Shown: piece by piece, positions 37,101 to 47,795 of the stretch | How the letters are laid out: every line of letters begins with the position of its first letter | Position numbering within the stretch: the stretch's first letter is position 1 | NCBI GenBank assembly: GCA_017979445.1 | Contig: CM030718.1 | Location: 24,051,021 to 24,115,020, forward strand | Source of the DNA: Akebia trifoliata | Lineage: Eukaryota > Streptophyta > Magnoliopsida > Ranunculales > Lardizabalaceae | DNA: 64,000 nt | Direction of reading: 5' to 3' | Notes under the pieces: generated by a model | Database searches by the model: none | Told to the model about the DNA's origin: nothing | What the model saw: only the letters and a program-made list of their open reading frames with translations | Made by a program: the position numbers and the translations under genes

Positions 37101-37421
37101 AGTCTCAATTATGCAGAAATCAAGGGTTAACAATACATCCAAGTGAGTTTGGATTCAATGTATGCACTGAATGTTATTAATAAAGTGAATGAACTCGGTT
37201 GGAAGTATGAAGAATCAGTCGAGGAGATAAGGAACTTGGCTTCGAGATTTACAAGGTGCAATTTTGAATTTTGGTGGAGGGAGGCGAATAGAGCAGCAGA
37301 TTATTTGGCAAGACTTGGAGCTTATTTAGGGGAATTTAATGTAATTGAGAATGTGTCACAAATACCTCAAGAACTTGCGAGAATTATAGTAGAAGATCAA
37401 ATTTTCTTATATTCTCGTTAG
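37101..37421 (+). pseudogene. RNase H-like C-terminus of a LINE (non-LTR retrotransposon)
   Basis: The frame encodes the tail of an RVT_3-type RNase H domain as found at the end of plant LINE ORF2 proteins. It shows ...NYAEIKG, a stop (TAA 37128-37130), then QYIQVSLDSMYALNVINKV (the acidic strand with the active-site Asp of LDS) and, near the end, REANRAADYLARLG, the usual helix with the last catalytic Asp. The C-terminus ends at a stop at 37419-37421. The reverse transcriptase is absent. The fragment lies inside the upstream region of nsLTP copy 1. Confidence 0.75.
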
Positions 37422-37448
37422 TTATTAATAAAAAGGGAGGGTCACAAC

Positions 37449-37951
37449 CATGGATTTTAAACTAGCTCGAGACTGAGACATATCGCACAAGTTAACTCGG
37501 TATTGGAGCCCAACGAGACCAACTCACAAAGTGTAATGAGACGACCGCGTATCGTGAAATAAGCGAGTCGTCTCAGACGATATTTTCTATTATCTCGGGC
37601 GATACGAACGAGACAACGCAGTAATGGTTTAACTCGCGAGTTAAAGGAGACGTATCGGACGAGATTTTTAAAATCTCGTCCGAGTTAACTGATGCAAATG
37701 AGTTAAAGCCTCAACCCTCTATTCTTTCACTTCAAATCGATTTTTTATTTTATTTTATATTTTTTTGGGTTCATTTTTTAATAGGAATCATTTCTGATTT
37801 TTTTTCAGAATTTTTCAGATTTTTTAAATGGTTAAAAACCATTGTCTCAATGTCGAACAAGACAACTCGAACGAGATAAGACGTATTATCCGAGTCAACT
37901 CGGTATCGGAGCTGAACGAGACGAGACGTAATATAGAGTTTACAAACCATG
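37449..37951. mobile_element. MITE, 503 bp, 8-bp target duplication (hAT-like)
   Basis: Ends read CATGGATTTTAAACT on the left and, reverse complemented, CATGGTTTGTAAACT on the right. GTCACAAC flanks both sides (37441-37448 and 37952-37959). Eight-base duplications are typical of hAT elements. The interior is unusually rich in CGAGAC, ACTCG and CGAGTT words, in both orientations, and is non-coding. Confidence 0.85.
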
Positions 37952-38352
37952 GTCACAACAACCCCAGCTTACCGATCAAAAGAAAAAAAGAAAAAAAAGA
38001 AAAAAACATTTTCCAAGGGGGAGGTTGGGAGAATATTTTCTCCAAAAAATTGCTGTGCGAGGGAAAGTGATATTACTTTTAAAATGTACAAGGATGCACC
38101 TGTAAATCTCATTCTCTCACGACAACCATTTTTCCACCAATTTTCTTCAATAATCATAGAGACTCTTAATTACCTATCTCATCAGCTTGTATTCTTCTAA
38201 TAATGGAAGGAAAACGTCACTCACCCTTCTAGTGGCCAAACCAGCCCAACTGCAAAGGCCTAAAAGCTGAACTTCTAAACAACCCACATATCATCTTTAC
38301 TATTTTGAGAAACTAAGAGCTGTTTTAAGCTAAAGAAGAGTCCAAAAGCTTG

Positions 38353-38427
38353 TAACGGCCACTAAAACTAGACCCCATCTGCCTGAATGTACTCAATTAT
38401 TCACCTTCACCACTATATATATATATA
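38353..38427 (+). promoter_or_regulatory. Promoter of nsLTP copy 1
   Basis: A TATA tract (38414-38427) lies 87 bp upstream of the start codon. A TAACGG (MYB-type) word sits at 38353-38358 and CAACTG slightly further upstream near 38248. The same arrangement is seen in all four copies. Copies 1 and 4 share TAACGGCCACTAAAACTA; copies 2 and 3 differ here. Confidence 0.65.
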
Positions 38428-38513
38428 CCCCTAAACACTCCCATATAAAACACAAGTAGAAAAAACATATATAAAACACATACACAGATATTGTTCCATA
38501 GAAGCAAATTAAG

Positions 38514-39491
38514 ATGAACAAGGTGATCATCAGTGTGTTGGTGGTGCTAGCCATGGTTCAACTGATGGTCGAACCTTCCCAGGCCGTGAACTGTGTCGAT
38601 GTCGATAAGTCTTTGGTGAAGTGCATCTCTTACTTGACAGGCGCTGTGCCTCTGCCGGCTGAGGGATGTTGTGATGGAGTGAAGCAACTCAAAGGGATGG
38701 TGGCAACCACAGCGGATAGGCGCCAAGCTTGCACTTGTGTGAAGACAGCGGCGGCTAAGTACCAGAACATAAAGGATGATGCAGTTAGTGCACTCCCTAC
38801 CAAATGTGGCACTCCTCTCTCCTTCCCCATCTCCAAGAACATCAACTGCGACACGTGAGTCCCGCTATTGTAGTTCATTTTTTTTTTTTTTCTTCTGAAA
38901 CTAGGATATCCGGGCAATTTAGAGCACCCGACTAATCCTTGGGCACATGTGGATCCCCTCCCTAGTACGCGACGAGTAAGTTCTGGAATAAATCCCTGAT
39001 GGTGGCTCCTAAGGGGTGATTCGAATTCATACCCTCCTTGATATGTCGAATTATCCTTTTCTTCAACCTCTTCTAAAATTTCCTATTAATTTTTCCTAAC
39101 AATAATCCATCGTGTACAAAATAAACAAATGAGAAGAAAATAATGGAACTTTTACAATTGGTGTGTTTGGCATATAAATCAAGGGTAGAAGATCATAGAT
39201 CTTTTGGAAAGAAAAAAGTTACTAAGTTTTTTGAAGGGAAAAAAAGAAGATAAGAAGAGTCAAACATATCAAAATTTCTGCTGTAAAGGATGATTTTATT
39301 TTTTTTGGGGGAAAGGAGTTCAAACACAAGGGTATTTCAGCCATCTTTTGTTAGTCATTCATAGACTACCGTGGTCAAGGTGGGTATGCCATCAGTTTAA
39401 AATTTATGCTCTTTTGAAAAAATAAAAAATAAAAAAAATAATTTTTTTTTTTTTTTTATCTAATATATTTCTCTTGTGCAGGATCCCATAA
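38514..39491 (+). CDS. Type I non-specific lipid transfer protein, copy 1
   Basis: Joins 38514-38854 and 39482-39491, 116 residues. Secreted carrier of lipids such as fatty acids and cutin monomers in the cell wall (PR-14 family); some members are antimicrobial. A signal peptide of about 24 residues ends PSQA. The mature protein of about 92 residues has the type I pattern C-X9-C-X14-CC-X19-CXC-X22-C-X13-C, with Cys at 27, 37, 52, 53, 73, 75, 98 and 112. The pentapeptide T-x-x-D-R (TTADR) is kept; the second conserved motif is FPIS rather than PYxIS. The phase-2 intron (38855-39481, 627 bp) starts GTGAGT and ends TGCAG. Spliced protein ends CDTIP; unspliced reading stops inside the donor (ACG TGA) and ends CDT. 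A polyadenylation-type AATAAA is at 39567-39572. Confidence 0.93.
38885..39070 (-). repeat. SINE-like dispersed repeat in the copy 1 intron
   Basis: Shares blocks with 40185-40320: 'gactaatcct(t/c)(g/a)gggcac', 'cctccctag'/'ccttccctag', and 'ggtcc/gctcctaagg'. The minus strand carries GAATTCGAATCACC, which resembles a tRNA B box. It interrupts an otherwise conserved intron. Class uncertain. Confidence 0.45.
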
Positions 39492-39599
39492 GCTAGAGGC
39501 TTTAGGATCGGAAGGGAAATAATGGGAGGAGAAATGCTTTTGTACTTCTAGTGTTTAGTTGAGAAAAATAAAAGGGTTCTTTTTGATGCAGTTCTTATG

Positions 39600-41392
39600 T
39601 AACGGGTTGCAGTCTGTCTGAACCGTTTTGGCCTAGTAGCCAAAAATTATATATAGTATGAAACAAAATTCTCTAACGTGAGCTTTGGTTGGTTGATGGT
39701 ATTTTTAATTTTTTCTCTGCACACATCCACGTCAGCAAAGTGTTAATTTATGTCATCTCAGCCTTATTCTTTTTTTTTTTTTCCTCTAAGAATCCACGAA
39801 GATTGTAATCGACTATGTTGAGTTGGAGGTCCAAATGATTTCCAAGCGGAAAGATGAACTACAAAAGTAACCTGGCAAACCCAAATGCCGAAGAGGTCCT
39901 TAAAAATTAAATTGGCATTACTTTAATTGAGTTGGGATGTGTGTTCATAAGAACAAATCCCATCCCAAAGTTATGGGGTTTCCCTGCCGAGATATTTAAA
40001 AAAAAAAAAGAAAACAAAAAATATTCAAAGAGTCATATAGGCTAAATATCCAAGGCCTAGATGGGCCATGAGCCGAATTTTAGTTGCCCTAGATTTAGTC
40101 AGTGTTCAATCTTAAGTCCAAGTCAACCTATCTTTCTTTCTCTCTTTTCATTTCTTATCTTTTCTCTCTATTTTTTTTTTTCTAGGAATCGAGGTATCCA
40201 GACCTCTTAAAGTACTTGACTAATCCTCAGGGCACTTGCAAACTCCTTCCCTAGACATACAAAGTAATTTATGGGATAGATCCAAGGGTGGTCCCTAAGG
40301 TAACTCCAATAGAATTATTAAAAAATAACGAGTAAAAAGTGACATTAGATACTTTTATTGTCTTCTAACGAATAAATTGCCCCTAATTAACTATGAACTT
40401 CATTATACATATTAAAGATCCTATTTCTAATTTGGTTGAGTTGAATACTAACATGACTGGTTAATTAAATGGCTAACCATAGTTAACAACATTTTGAAAT
40501 TTAACACACAAATTTTTTTTTGATCGATGAGTCCTGGAGAGAGAAAAAAAATAAAAATAAAACATTAGTAGGTCTAATACAAGCAGACCCACAAATAGCT
40601 CAATTGTAAATTCTCTAGGGGATTCAAACTCAAGACTTCTTCTTTTGGAGGCATGGTTTTGGCTATCTCACCAACCCTTAAAACGTTTCTCTCTTACTTT
40701 TTAGTTTTTAGTCACCCTGGTTTTTCAATTAAAAGCTTCTATCAATGGGAACAGTTGTCATTTTTATTTATTTATTATAGAGAAGCTGAAACACAATCTA
40801 TATGAAAATAGATAACAAAGTTGCAGCTATTGAAGAGTTCTTTGAAGAGTATAGACAAAACAAGTATTGCATTGAAGGTGATCACATATAGATAGATTAG
40901 GAGGACTCTCTCTTCTTGGCACACTTGAGTCTAAGGATTTGGAAACCGACCCAAATCTATTTATACAATTTATTTCCCATGTTGATTGGTAGTTGATCTG
41001 ACCGTCCATCTTTGTTTGATTGCAAAAGAAGGCAATCTTCCTCACTCTTTTATTGAATATCTGTACCTTGACTTTTACTTTGCTGTTTAAGTTGCATCGG
41101 TTTCTTGGGTTATTCGGATCTAATGCACAAATTTCATCCAACAAAGTAAATTTAAACTAAGGGTGAGGGATGGTGTTGGGATTGGTAGTGGTATGTATTA
41201 TGGTGCATATAATTGTTTGATGAAATACTTACATCATAGCAAAGAGTGGCTTGTCCGTTGGGTGGCAACATCCCCGGCAACTGAAGATGGATTAACAAGA
41301 TTATTATTATTTTTTATTTTTATTTTTTTGGAAGATCATCCGGGTTAAGGCAGACCCAACCTTGGTCCTGATTTAGGATAACAAGCAAATCA
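39600..41392. other. Intergenic, no gene seen
   Basis: Holds a second SINE-like repeat (40185-40320). A segment at 40040-41000 is homologous to 59580-59960, upstream of copy 4 (both contain 'gtagacaaaacaagt' or a close variant and 'catatatagatagatta'). No coding region was recognised. Confidence 0.55.
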
Positions 41393-42240
41393 CTAGGAAG
41401 GGAGGACAAATCCAACACATGGCAGCCTATAAATTGAAGAGATGCAAGGTGATGCAAGGTTGTCGGCAACTCTCTTGGTCTCTCTGAAGATGTGAGTCAA
41501 CAAAATCTCCTTGAAGGAAGGGAGAAGCCTCAAGATAGACAAAACTAAATGGTGAACATGCCAAGGGGGGTTCCATAGGTGATTGAGAATGTTAACAACA
41601 GATAAGGAATCAGATTGTACCTCAATCCTAGAGCAATGGTTAGACACAACCAACTTGATGCCTTTGAGGATACCTTGCAATTTGTGACGAAGGACTAAGA
41701 TAGGATGAATGCAACCAGTAAGAGCAGCCGTCACTCTCTCTCCAAATGTGGTAAATGAATGCACAAAGAGCCACCTATTTCATTCTTTGATAACAGAGTT
41801 TCCTTTGAAATGAGAGGCAGCCCAATCCACTTCATTTGCCCAGCTCCCAATAGATCTATTCACTAGGCACCTCGATAAAATTCCAGCCGAAATTGAATTC
41901 GCAAAAGTGGATTGACTGAATAAGTGATTAGTGTCCTCTTCACGACTTCTACACAACCTACAAGTAGCATCAACATCGAGCCCCCATTCCTTGAGCGTCT
42001 TAAGAATTTTAAGTCTGCCTTTGAGAGTCAGCCACTCAATGAAGCCGTGCTTTGGGATTCTAGAGTTGCTCTAAAGCAAGTGAGTCCATCTTGGACGAGG
42101 AAGAGAAGAGGAATGGATCCTTACAGCAGAGGCCACATAGAAAAAACCATTAGCAATCCTCCTTCAAATGATTATATCAGAAGTCCCATGGTGAATAGGA
42201 ACTTGGTGAAGATGCGAAATCTCAAGTAGACAACCTTTTC
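41393..42240 (-). pseudogene. LINE ORF2 C-terminal fragment (zf-RVT plus RNase H-like)
   Basis: Reading down the minus strand, the frame gives the zf-RVT region (IPKHGFIEWLTLKGRLK, then EWGLDVDATCRLC and EEDTNHLF), as in plant LINE reverse transcriptase tails. It continues with WANEVDWAASHFKGN and then a 123-codon frame (41764-41393) with RHKLQGILKGIKL, IEVQSDSLSVVNIL and HIFRETKRVADNLAS, which is the RVT_3 RNase H fold with its acidic residues. Stops and frameshifts break it, and the reverse transcriptase proper is missing. 5'-truncated LINE insertions commonly leave such 3' tails. Confidence 0.78.
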
Positions 42241-44100
42241 TATCCACAATAATTCTTTATTGACCATAAGACCTTGGCTAATTAGGAGAGGCCATTCTCT
42301 GATACCATTTCGAATAATGATATTCTATTAATTTCCTTGAGTAGATTATAAGAGCCCTAGTTGGATATATATAAAGAACAAAATCGGTGAGAAATTTAAT
42401 CAAATCTAATTAGATTTATTCTTATCCTAATTCTCATATATTCTTATCCCAATCCACATATAATGATTGGAATATCAAATTACACTTTATTATCGTGCAT
42501 CTTGAGTACTCTATAGAAATCCTATTAGGATTTTTATAATCTATTCAAGGAAATCAATTGAATATCATTATACTATTGATCTATTTTTATCCTAATTTTC
42601 GTAGATTTTTATCCTAATCCATGTAGATAATGATTTGGTGTATCTTATTACAGTACATCACGACCAATATTTTAACATTTCTAATGAAAATTTGTGTTTG
42701 TTCTAAGTTTATATGTTTTTATGTTGTTTTTTTTATGACGAGGGTTCTAAATCCATAGGTCCGACTAGCAGCAGTGAGGCAATTGGCCTCTTAGAGCACC
42801 ATTTCTTGCCATTTCTATGTTAATTTGGACTAACAATAACTAATATGTATAGACCTTATGAATTAACCTCCAATAGTAGAACTAATTAAGGTAGAACTAA
42901 TTAAGATCACGTGTCTTCTCATCAACCTCCTTTAACTTTTTATATAATCTTATATATGTGGGAATAACTCAAAAAATTAACTCAAATGTCCAAGGAATGG
43001 AGAGAATTTGATTAGTTGTAAAATATTAAATTTTCCAAGTAGATTAAGGATTCAGTTGGTTCCATTGAACAAAAAGCTATTTTTGTGGATGGAAATTGTG
43101 GTTTAGTGAGTGTCCGGTCTTGAGAGGTTTGATTGTGAAAAAATCAAAATGGCAAAAAGATAAAATTGAAACAAAACACAAGGATTTAGGTTGATCAACA
43201 CTGTGCCTACATCCACAGAACATAACAAGAACAATCATTATTTTCCCATAAGTTTAATAGTCCTAGAGATTTCTATTTATAAAATTGAAAGTTATTAAAA
43301 CATTTAAACCTTTCTGAAATAAGAAAGTTCCGAAAAATAGAAAATTCTTAAGAAAATATTACATGAATTCCCTTTTTCATACCTGTAAAAAAATTCAGGC
43401 CGGGGGCTCCGCCCATTGCACCACTGCAGCTCTACGTAGCGCAATAGAATACAAAACATTTACACAATCATTTGACTATCACTGGAGGGCATATAAATTT
43501 GGCAGCAAAAGGACCGACCGTCATCAGTGTATCATCAGTGTACGTCATTAAGCATGAATGCACAAACATGCATTTTGGAAAATATTGACGTTTGGTGTTC
43601 TCCCATAGTGATTTGGTGGTGTGGTCTTAGTAATCATTTTGAATTCAACAGTAGTATCTGACTGGGGACCAGTTTGGTTTAATTTGAATGGATATAGTAA
43701 AGTTTTCGAAATTTTTTTGAGGAGTATAGGATTTTATTCTAGAGGTTGAAGCCAATGGAATAGCAATAATTTTATTTAAAAAATAAAAATAAACAAAAGA
43801 ACGTTTAATAAGATTTTGCAAGAAGAAGAATCAAGGTTGAATACGATGGGTTTTTAGGGAAATATCAAAGTCCCAAAAAAGATAAAAAAAAGGAAGAAGA
43901 AGATACTCCATGATTTATTTGCCAATTAATTAGTGAATAAGCATTTATTCAGCGACTGCTCTATTAGCCATTTGGTGGATTTTTATGAAAATAAATCAAT
44001 TACTTGGTGACTACCCTACTTGGCAATTTTTTCCGAAATTTTGGAAAATATGCTGAATTTTTTGACAATCGACGCTTGGTTAGAGAATATATATAACACT
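42241..44100. other. Intergenic, upstream DNA of nsLTP copy 2
   Basis: From about 42640 it is homologous to 48650-49000 upstream of copy 3 ('acatgtattcatgacc'-type and 'taatttggactaacaataac' blocks). A roughly 90-bp segment near 42735-42825 is absent from the copy 3 counterpart. No coding region was recognised. Confidence 0.5.
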
Positions 44101-44461
44101 AGGATTTTCCTTTTTAATGAGAAAAACATTTTCCAAGGGGTGGTTGGGAGAATAATTTCTCCAAAAATTGGTGAGGGGAAATGATATTCCTGTGAATATG
44201 TACAATATTAATCTGTAAATTTCATTCCCTCAAGACACCATTTTCCACCAATTTTCTTCAACAATAATAATGAAACCCTTAATTACCTTTCTACTAATAA
44301 TGGAAAGAAAATGTTACTCATCCTTCAAGTAGCCAAACCAGCCCAACTGAAAATACTTAAAAGCTAAACTTCTAACCAACCCACATATCACCTTTATTAT
44401 TTTGAGAAACTAAGAGCTGATTTGAGCTAAAGAAGAGTCCAAAAGCTTGTGACGGCTACTA

Positions 44462-44525
44462 CCACTAAACCCCATTTGCATGAAATGTGCATATATTCAA
44501 TTATTCACCTTCACCACTATATATA
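44462..44525 (+). promoter_or_regulatory. Promoter of nsLTP copy 2
   Basis: A TATA tract (44518-44525) lies 94 bp upstream of the start codon. The MYB-type TAACGG of the other copies is TGACGG here (near 44450-44456). The following CCCCATTTGCATGAAATG groups this promoter with copy 3. Confidence 0.6.
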
Positions 44526-44618
44526 CCTTTAAACACATCTCTATCAAACACATAGAGAGAAGCATAAAACACCAACACATATACACAGATAAACACGCAT
44601 TGTTCCATTAAAGCAGAG

Positions 44619-44963
44619 ATGAAGAAGGGGATCATCTGTGTGTTGGTGGTGCTAACCATGGTTCAACTGATGGTCGAACCTTCCCTGGCTGTGAACTGTG
44701 TCGATGTCGATAAGTCTTTGGTGCAGTGCATCTCTTACTTGACAGGCGCTGTGCCTCAGCTGGCTGCGGGATGTTGTGATGGAGTGAAGCAACTCAAAGG
44801 GATGGTGGCAAACACAGCGGATATGCGCCAAGCTTGCAATTGTGTGAAGACAGCCACGGCTAAGTACCTGAACATAAAGGATGATGCAGTTGGTGCACTC
44901 CCTACCAAATGTGGCACTCCTCTCTCCTTCCCTATCTCCAAGGATATCAACTGCGACATGTGA
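44619..44963 (+). CDS. Type I nsLTP, copy 2, intronless by loss of exon 2
   Basis: 114 residues with the same 24-residue secretion signal and all eight cysteines in the type I spacing. Compared with copy 1 it has lost the T-x-x-D-R pentapeptide (now NTADM), which helps close the lipid cavity in this family, and has further changes (P-to-L and E-to-A before the CC pair, A-to-T, Q-to-L). The donor site survives (GACAT|GTGAGC), but the expected acceptor/exon 2 near 46118-46135 has decayed: where copy 4 has TGTGCAGGGTCCCATAAGC, this copy has TGTACGGGGTGGTTTAAGG, with no AG before a coding tail. Translation simply ends at TGA inside the old donor (CDM end). AATAAA at about 46199 remains. Expressible, but with possibly weakened lipid binding. 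Confidence 0.85.
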   Translation: MKKGIICVLVVLTMVQLMVEPSLAVNCVDVDKSLVQCISYLTGAVPQLAAGCCDGVKQLKGMVANTADMRQACNCVKTATAKYLNIKDDAVGALPTKCGTPLSFPISKDINCDM

Positions 44964-46283
44964 GCCCCATTATTGTTTTTCTTTTCAATTTTTTTTTTTC
45001 AAGAGTGTCTAGTTGCACACCACCCGGAATCAATTGCACCTCATCACCTACAAATCTTGCTTGCACCCCATTGATATGATTGCACTCCAAAAGAAAATAG
45101 GTTGCACTCCATCTTCTTTTAGAGAGAGAATTTATTCATAGTCCAAACAAAAAATAAAGAGGGGCGCAACTTATAAATTTGTTGTATATAATTTTAAGAT
45201 TGGATTGCAATTGTGAAGTTTTTATGTGCAACTATTCCCCCCTCCTTATAATCTTTGTGGATAATTTTGGCATAGCCCTTCCAGTGTTTTTCAATATATT
45301 TGAGACAACCCTTGGGTTTTCAAACTGATTAACATAACCACTCCACTACTGTCTTATATGTGTGAGAAAATAAGAAATATACTTGCCTACAATATCTTTT
45401 TAAAAAGCTTCAATTTTTCTGAAAGTTGATCATCTTGAAGACGAGGTGACTCGTTCAACATCCAACGTAGGGGTAGGGTGCAGTGTTGAGATTTCAAGAA
45501 TTAGAGATTGCTAAATAAATCAAGCTTAGAAACATTGGTGAATTTGGTTGATACATTGCAATGCTTTAAAGTTTTATTTAGATAAACTCCAGCTTACCTA
45601 GCTACCACACACAGAAAAAAGGAAAAAAAAAAAAAAAGAAGAAGATTATAATAGAACTTCACTATTAAAAAAAACATAAGGTAACGATAGCTTGGGGGAA
45701 AAAAATTGAGGTCTTCAAATAGATCAAAGTTTTATTGGTTTTTTTTTTTTTTTTGAAAAAAAAATCAAAGGGAAATTGGCAAGATATTGAAGACATAGTA
45801 TTTCCATTATTTTCTCTTAATCTCTGGCAGAAGGCGCAGTCAATAACATGACATCAATTTGAAAACACGGGTATGTCAAATATTCCCCATGCCCATAAAG
45901 TAATATAAAAACAGCTCTTAGGACACACGTTAAATTTGGAAATTGGAATCTGAGGGTATTTTGATAAAAAATAATTTATTAAGGGCATTTTTGAGACAAA
46001 ATCCGATTTCCAAAGTGTATTTGTTGCACTTTAACGTGTGCCCAAAATCCTATAAAAACTACCTTTTAGAAAAAAAATTCATTTAAATTTGTTAGTTATT
46101 TATCTCTTTATCTTCTCTTGTACGGGGTGGTTTAAGGTGGGGGAGGAAATAAAAAATCATCCCTTGAGAAGTTTTGTGCTTAAGTGTTTTGTTGAGAAAA
46201 ATAAAGCGTTCTTTTGGACATAATTCCTATGTAACAGGTTGAGATCTTCCTTAACCGTTTTCTCTTAAATCTTAATTATTAAG

Positions 46284-47795
46284 AGTCTGTTCTTTACAGA
46301 AGCCAGTTTCAGCTCCAGAAGCTGGCTTCTGGAAGAAGTAGAAGCTCAGAGCCTAAAAAGCCATATTCGGCAGAAGCTTGTTTGTTACAGAAGCATTTAA
46401 GATAGAAATTGATGTTCGTTTGACAGCTTTTTATTGCTGGATTCTGGTAAAATGACCAAAATACCCTTAATGTTGATAATGCACCTAGAATGCACAAAAA
46501 ATAACTAGAATATATATATATAAATTATAAAAATAATTATTTTTAATTTAAATAAATATATAAATTTTATAATTTTATTGAAATTTCGACAGCTTCTCTT
46601 CTTAAAAATAGACATATGAAAAATGACATTAATGCATTGCCATCATTATCATTGTCATCGTTATTATTGTCTCATTATCATTATTTGTATTATTTTATAT
46701 AAAAGGTTGAAGATGACTAATTTTCCAAAGAAAATTCAAATTTTTTATAAAAAAAAAATCTAGGATTTCATTTGATGATTTTTCATTAATAACTGAAAAC
46801 AAATTATACTAGTCCCTAAACAGATAATATATAGTCATCCATGGTAAATTTTAGTTATTTTCCTTTTATCTCAACCGTCATTTGATGAACAGTAAACCTC
46901 TTATGCTTGTCTTTACATCCTTAGGTTAAAAATAATAAACCTAATTTTATTTTATTTTATCTTAGAATTTGAGATGATATGTTTTTAAGAAAAAATCAAG
47001 ACTTTTTTAGCTAAGATTAAAGACAAGGGTATTTCCATCATTTTATGTCAATATTTCATGGAAGACCAAAGAAAGATTGTGTCATTAGTTTGAACTTTGA
47101 ATTTTAAAACACACAGGATTATCTATAATGAGAACTTTTATTGGCACCCCAACATTTACTTACAACACCCCATCTAAATTTTATAGTCGATGGTGGCAAT
47201 GTGAAAATATTAATTCCTATTTTAAATGCCTTGTATTAATTTTGTTGTTGGAAAGTGGTGATAAATAATTTAAAGTAATCGGATTGTAAGAAGTAAAAGT
47301 TGAAATGCCAATAGAATTTATCCATAATTTTAACAAAGAAAATCAAATTGCTTGGGGTGAAATCATAATTAATGGTGTGTTAATAACACATATTTTATTT
47401 ATTTTTACATCTTTATCACTCTCTCTCTCTTTCCATTACATGTGGCGGGCCCATCTGCCACATTTTTTTTTTCCTTAGATCTTCATCACTATAAGTGACG
47501 GACCCATTAGCACAATTTTTTATTTTTTTATTCTTAAAGAAGAAGGGCATTTGGTGGAATATTATTTAAAGAAGAAGGGTAGTTAGGTCATTTTAAGTAG
47601 AGCCGTTTTCGGTCTTTGCTTCGCGCAAAAGCTCAAATGCGGAGCACCTCTAAGGCGGCTTCAATTTCGGGCTTTAATTTGAAGCCCCATCAGCTCCAAA
47701 AGCCCAAACAAACGGAATCCAGCGGGCTTTTTTAGCTTAAAAGCAGTAAAAACTAAAAAAGCCCAGCTCCAAAGTCCAAACGAACAGGGCAGAAA
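46284..47795. mobile_element. Non-autonomous DNA element downstream of copy 2, about 1.5 kb
   Basis: The downstream block of copies 3 and 4 is continuous where copy 2 is split by this segment. The left end has 'gtctgttctttacagaagcc'. The right end, reversed, has GCCCTGTTCGTTTGGACTTT. Ends of this CCTGTTCGTTTGG kind are common in plant hAT-like elements. No transposase or clean target duplication was seen. Confidence 0.55.

Noticed and set aside
38630..38917. Antisense open frames over each nsLTP gene (95, 67, 67 and 77 codons)
   Set aside because: They lie in the reverse complement of the conserved nsLTP exon, recur in each copy only because the sense strand is conserved, and have no family features.
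43363..43551. 62-codon frame with a GC-rich patch ('ccgggggctccgcccattgc')
   Set aside because: Short, with no motif. The GC patch may be a small insertion, but no ends were found.
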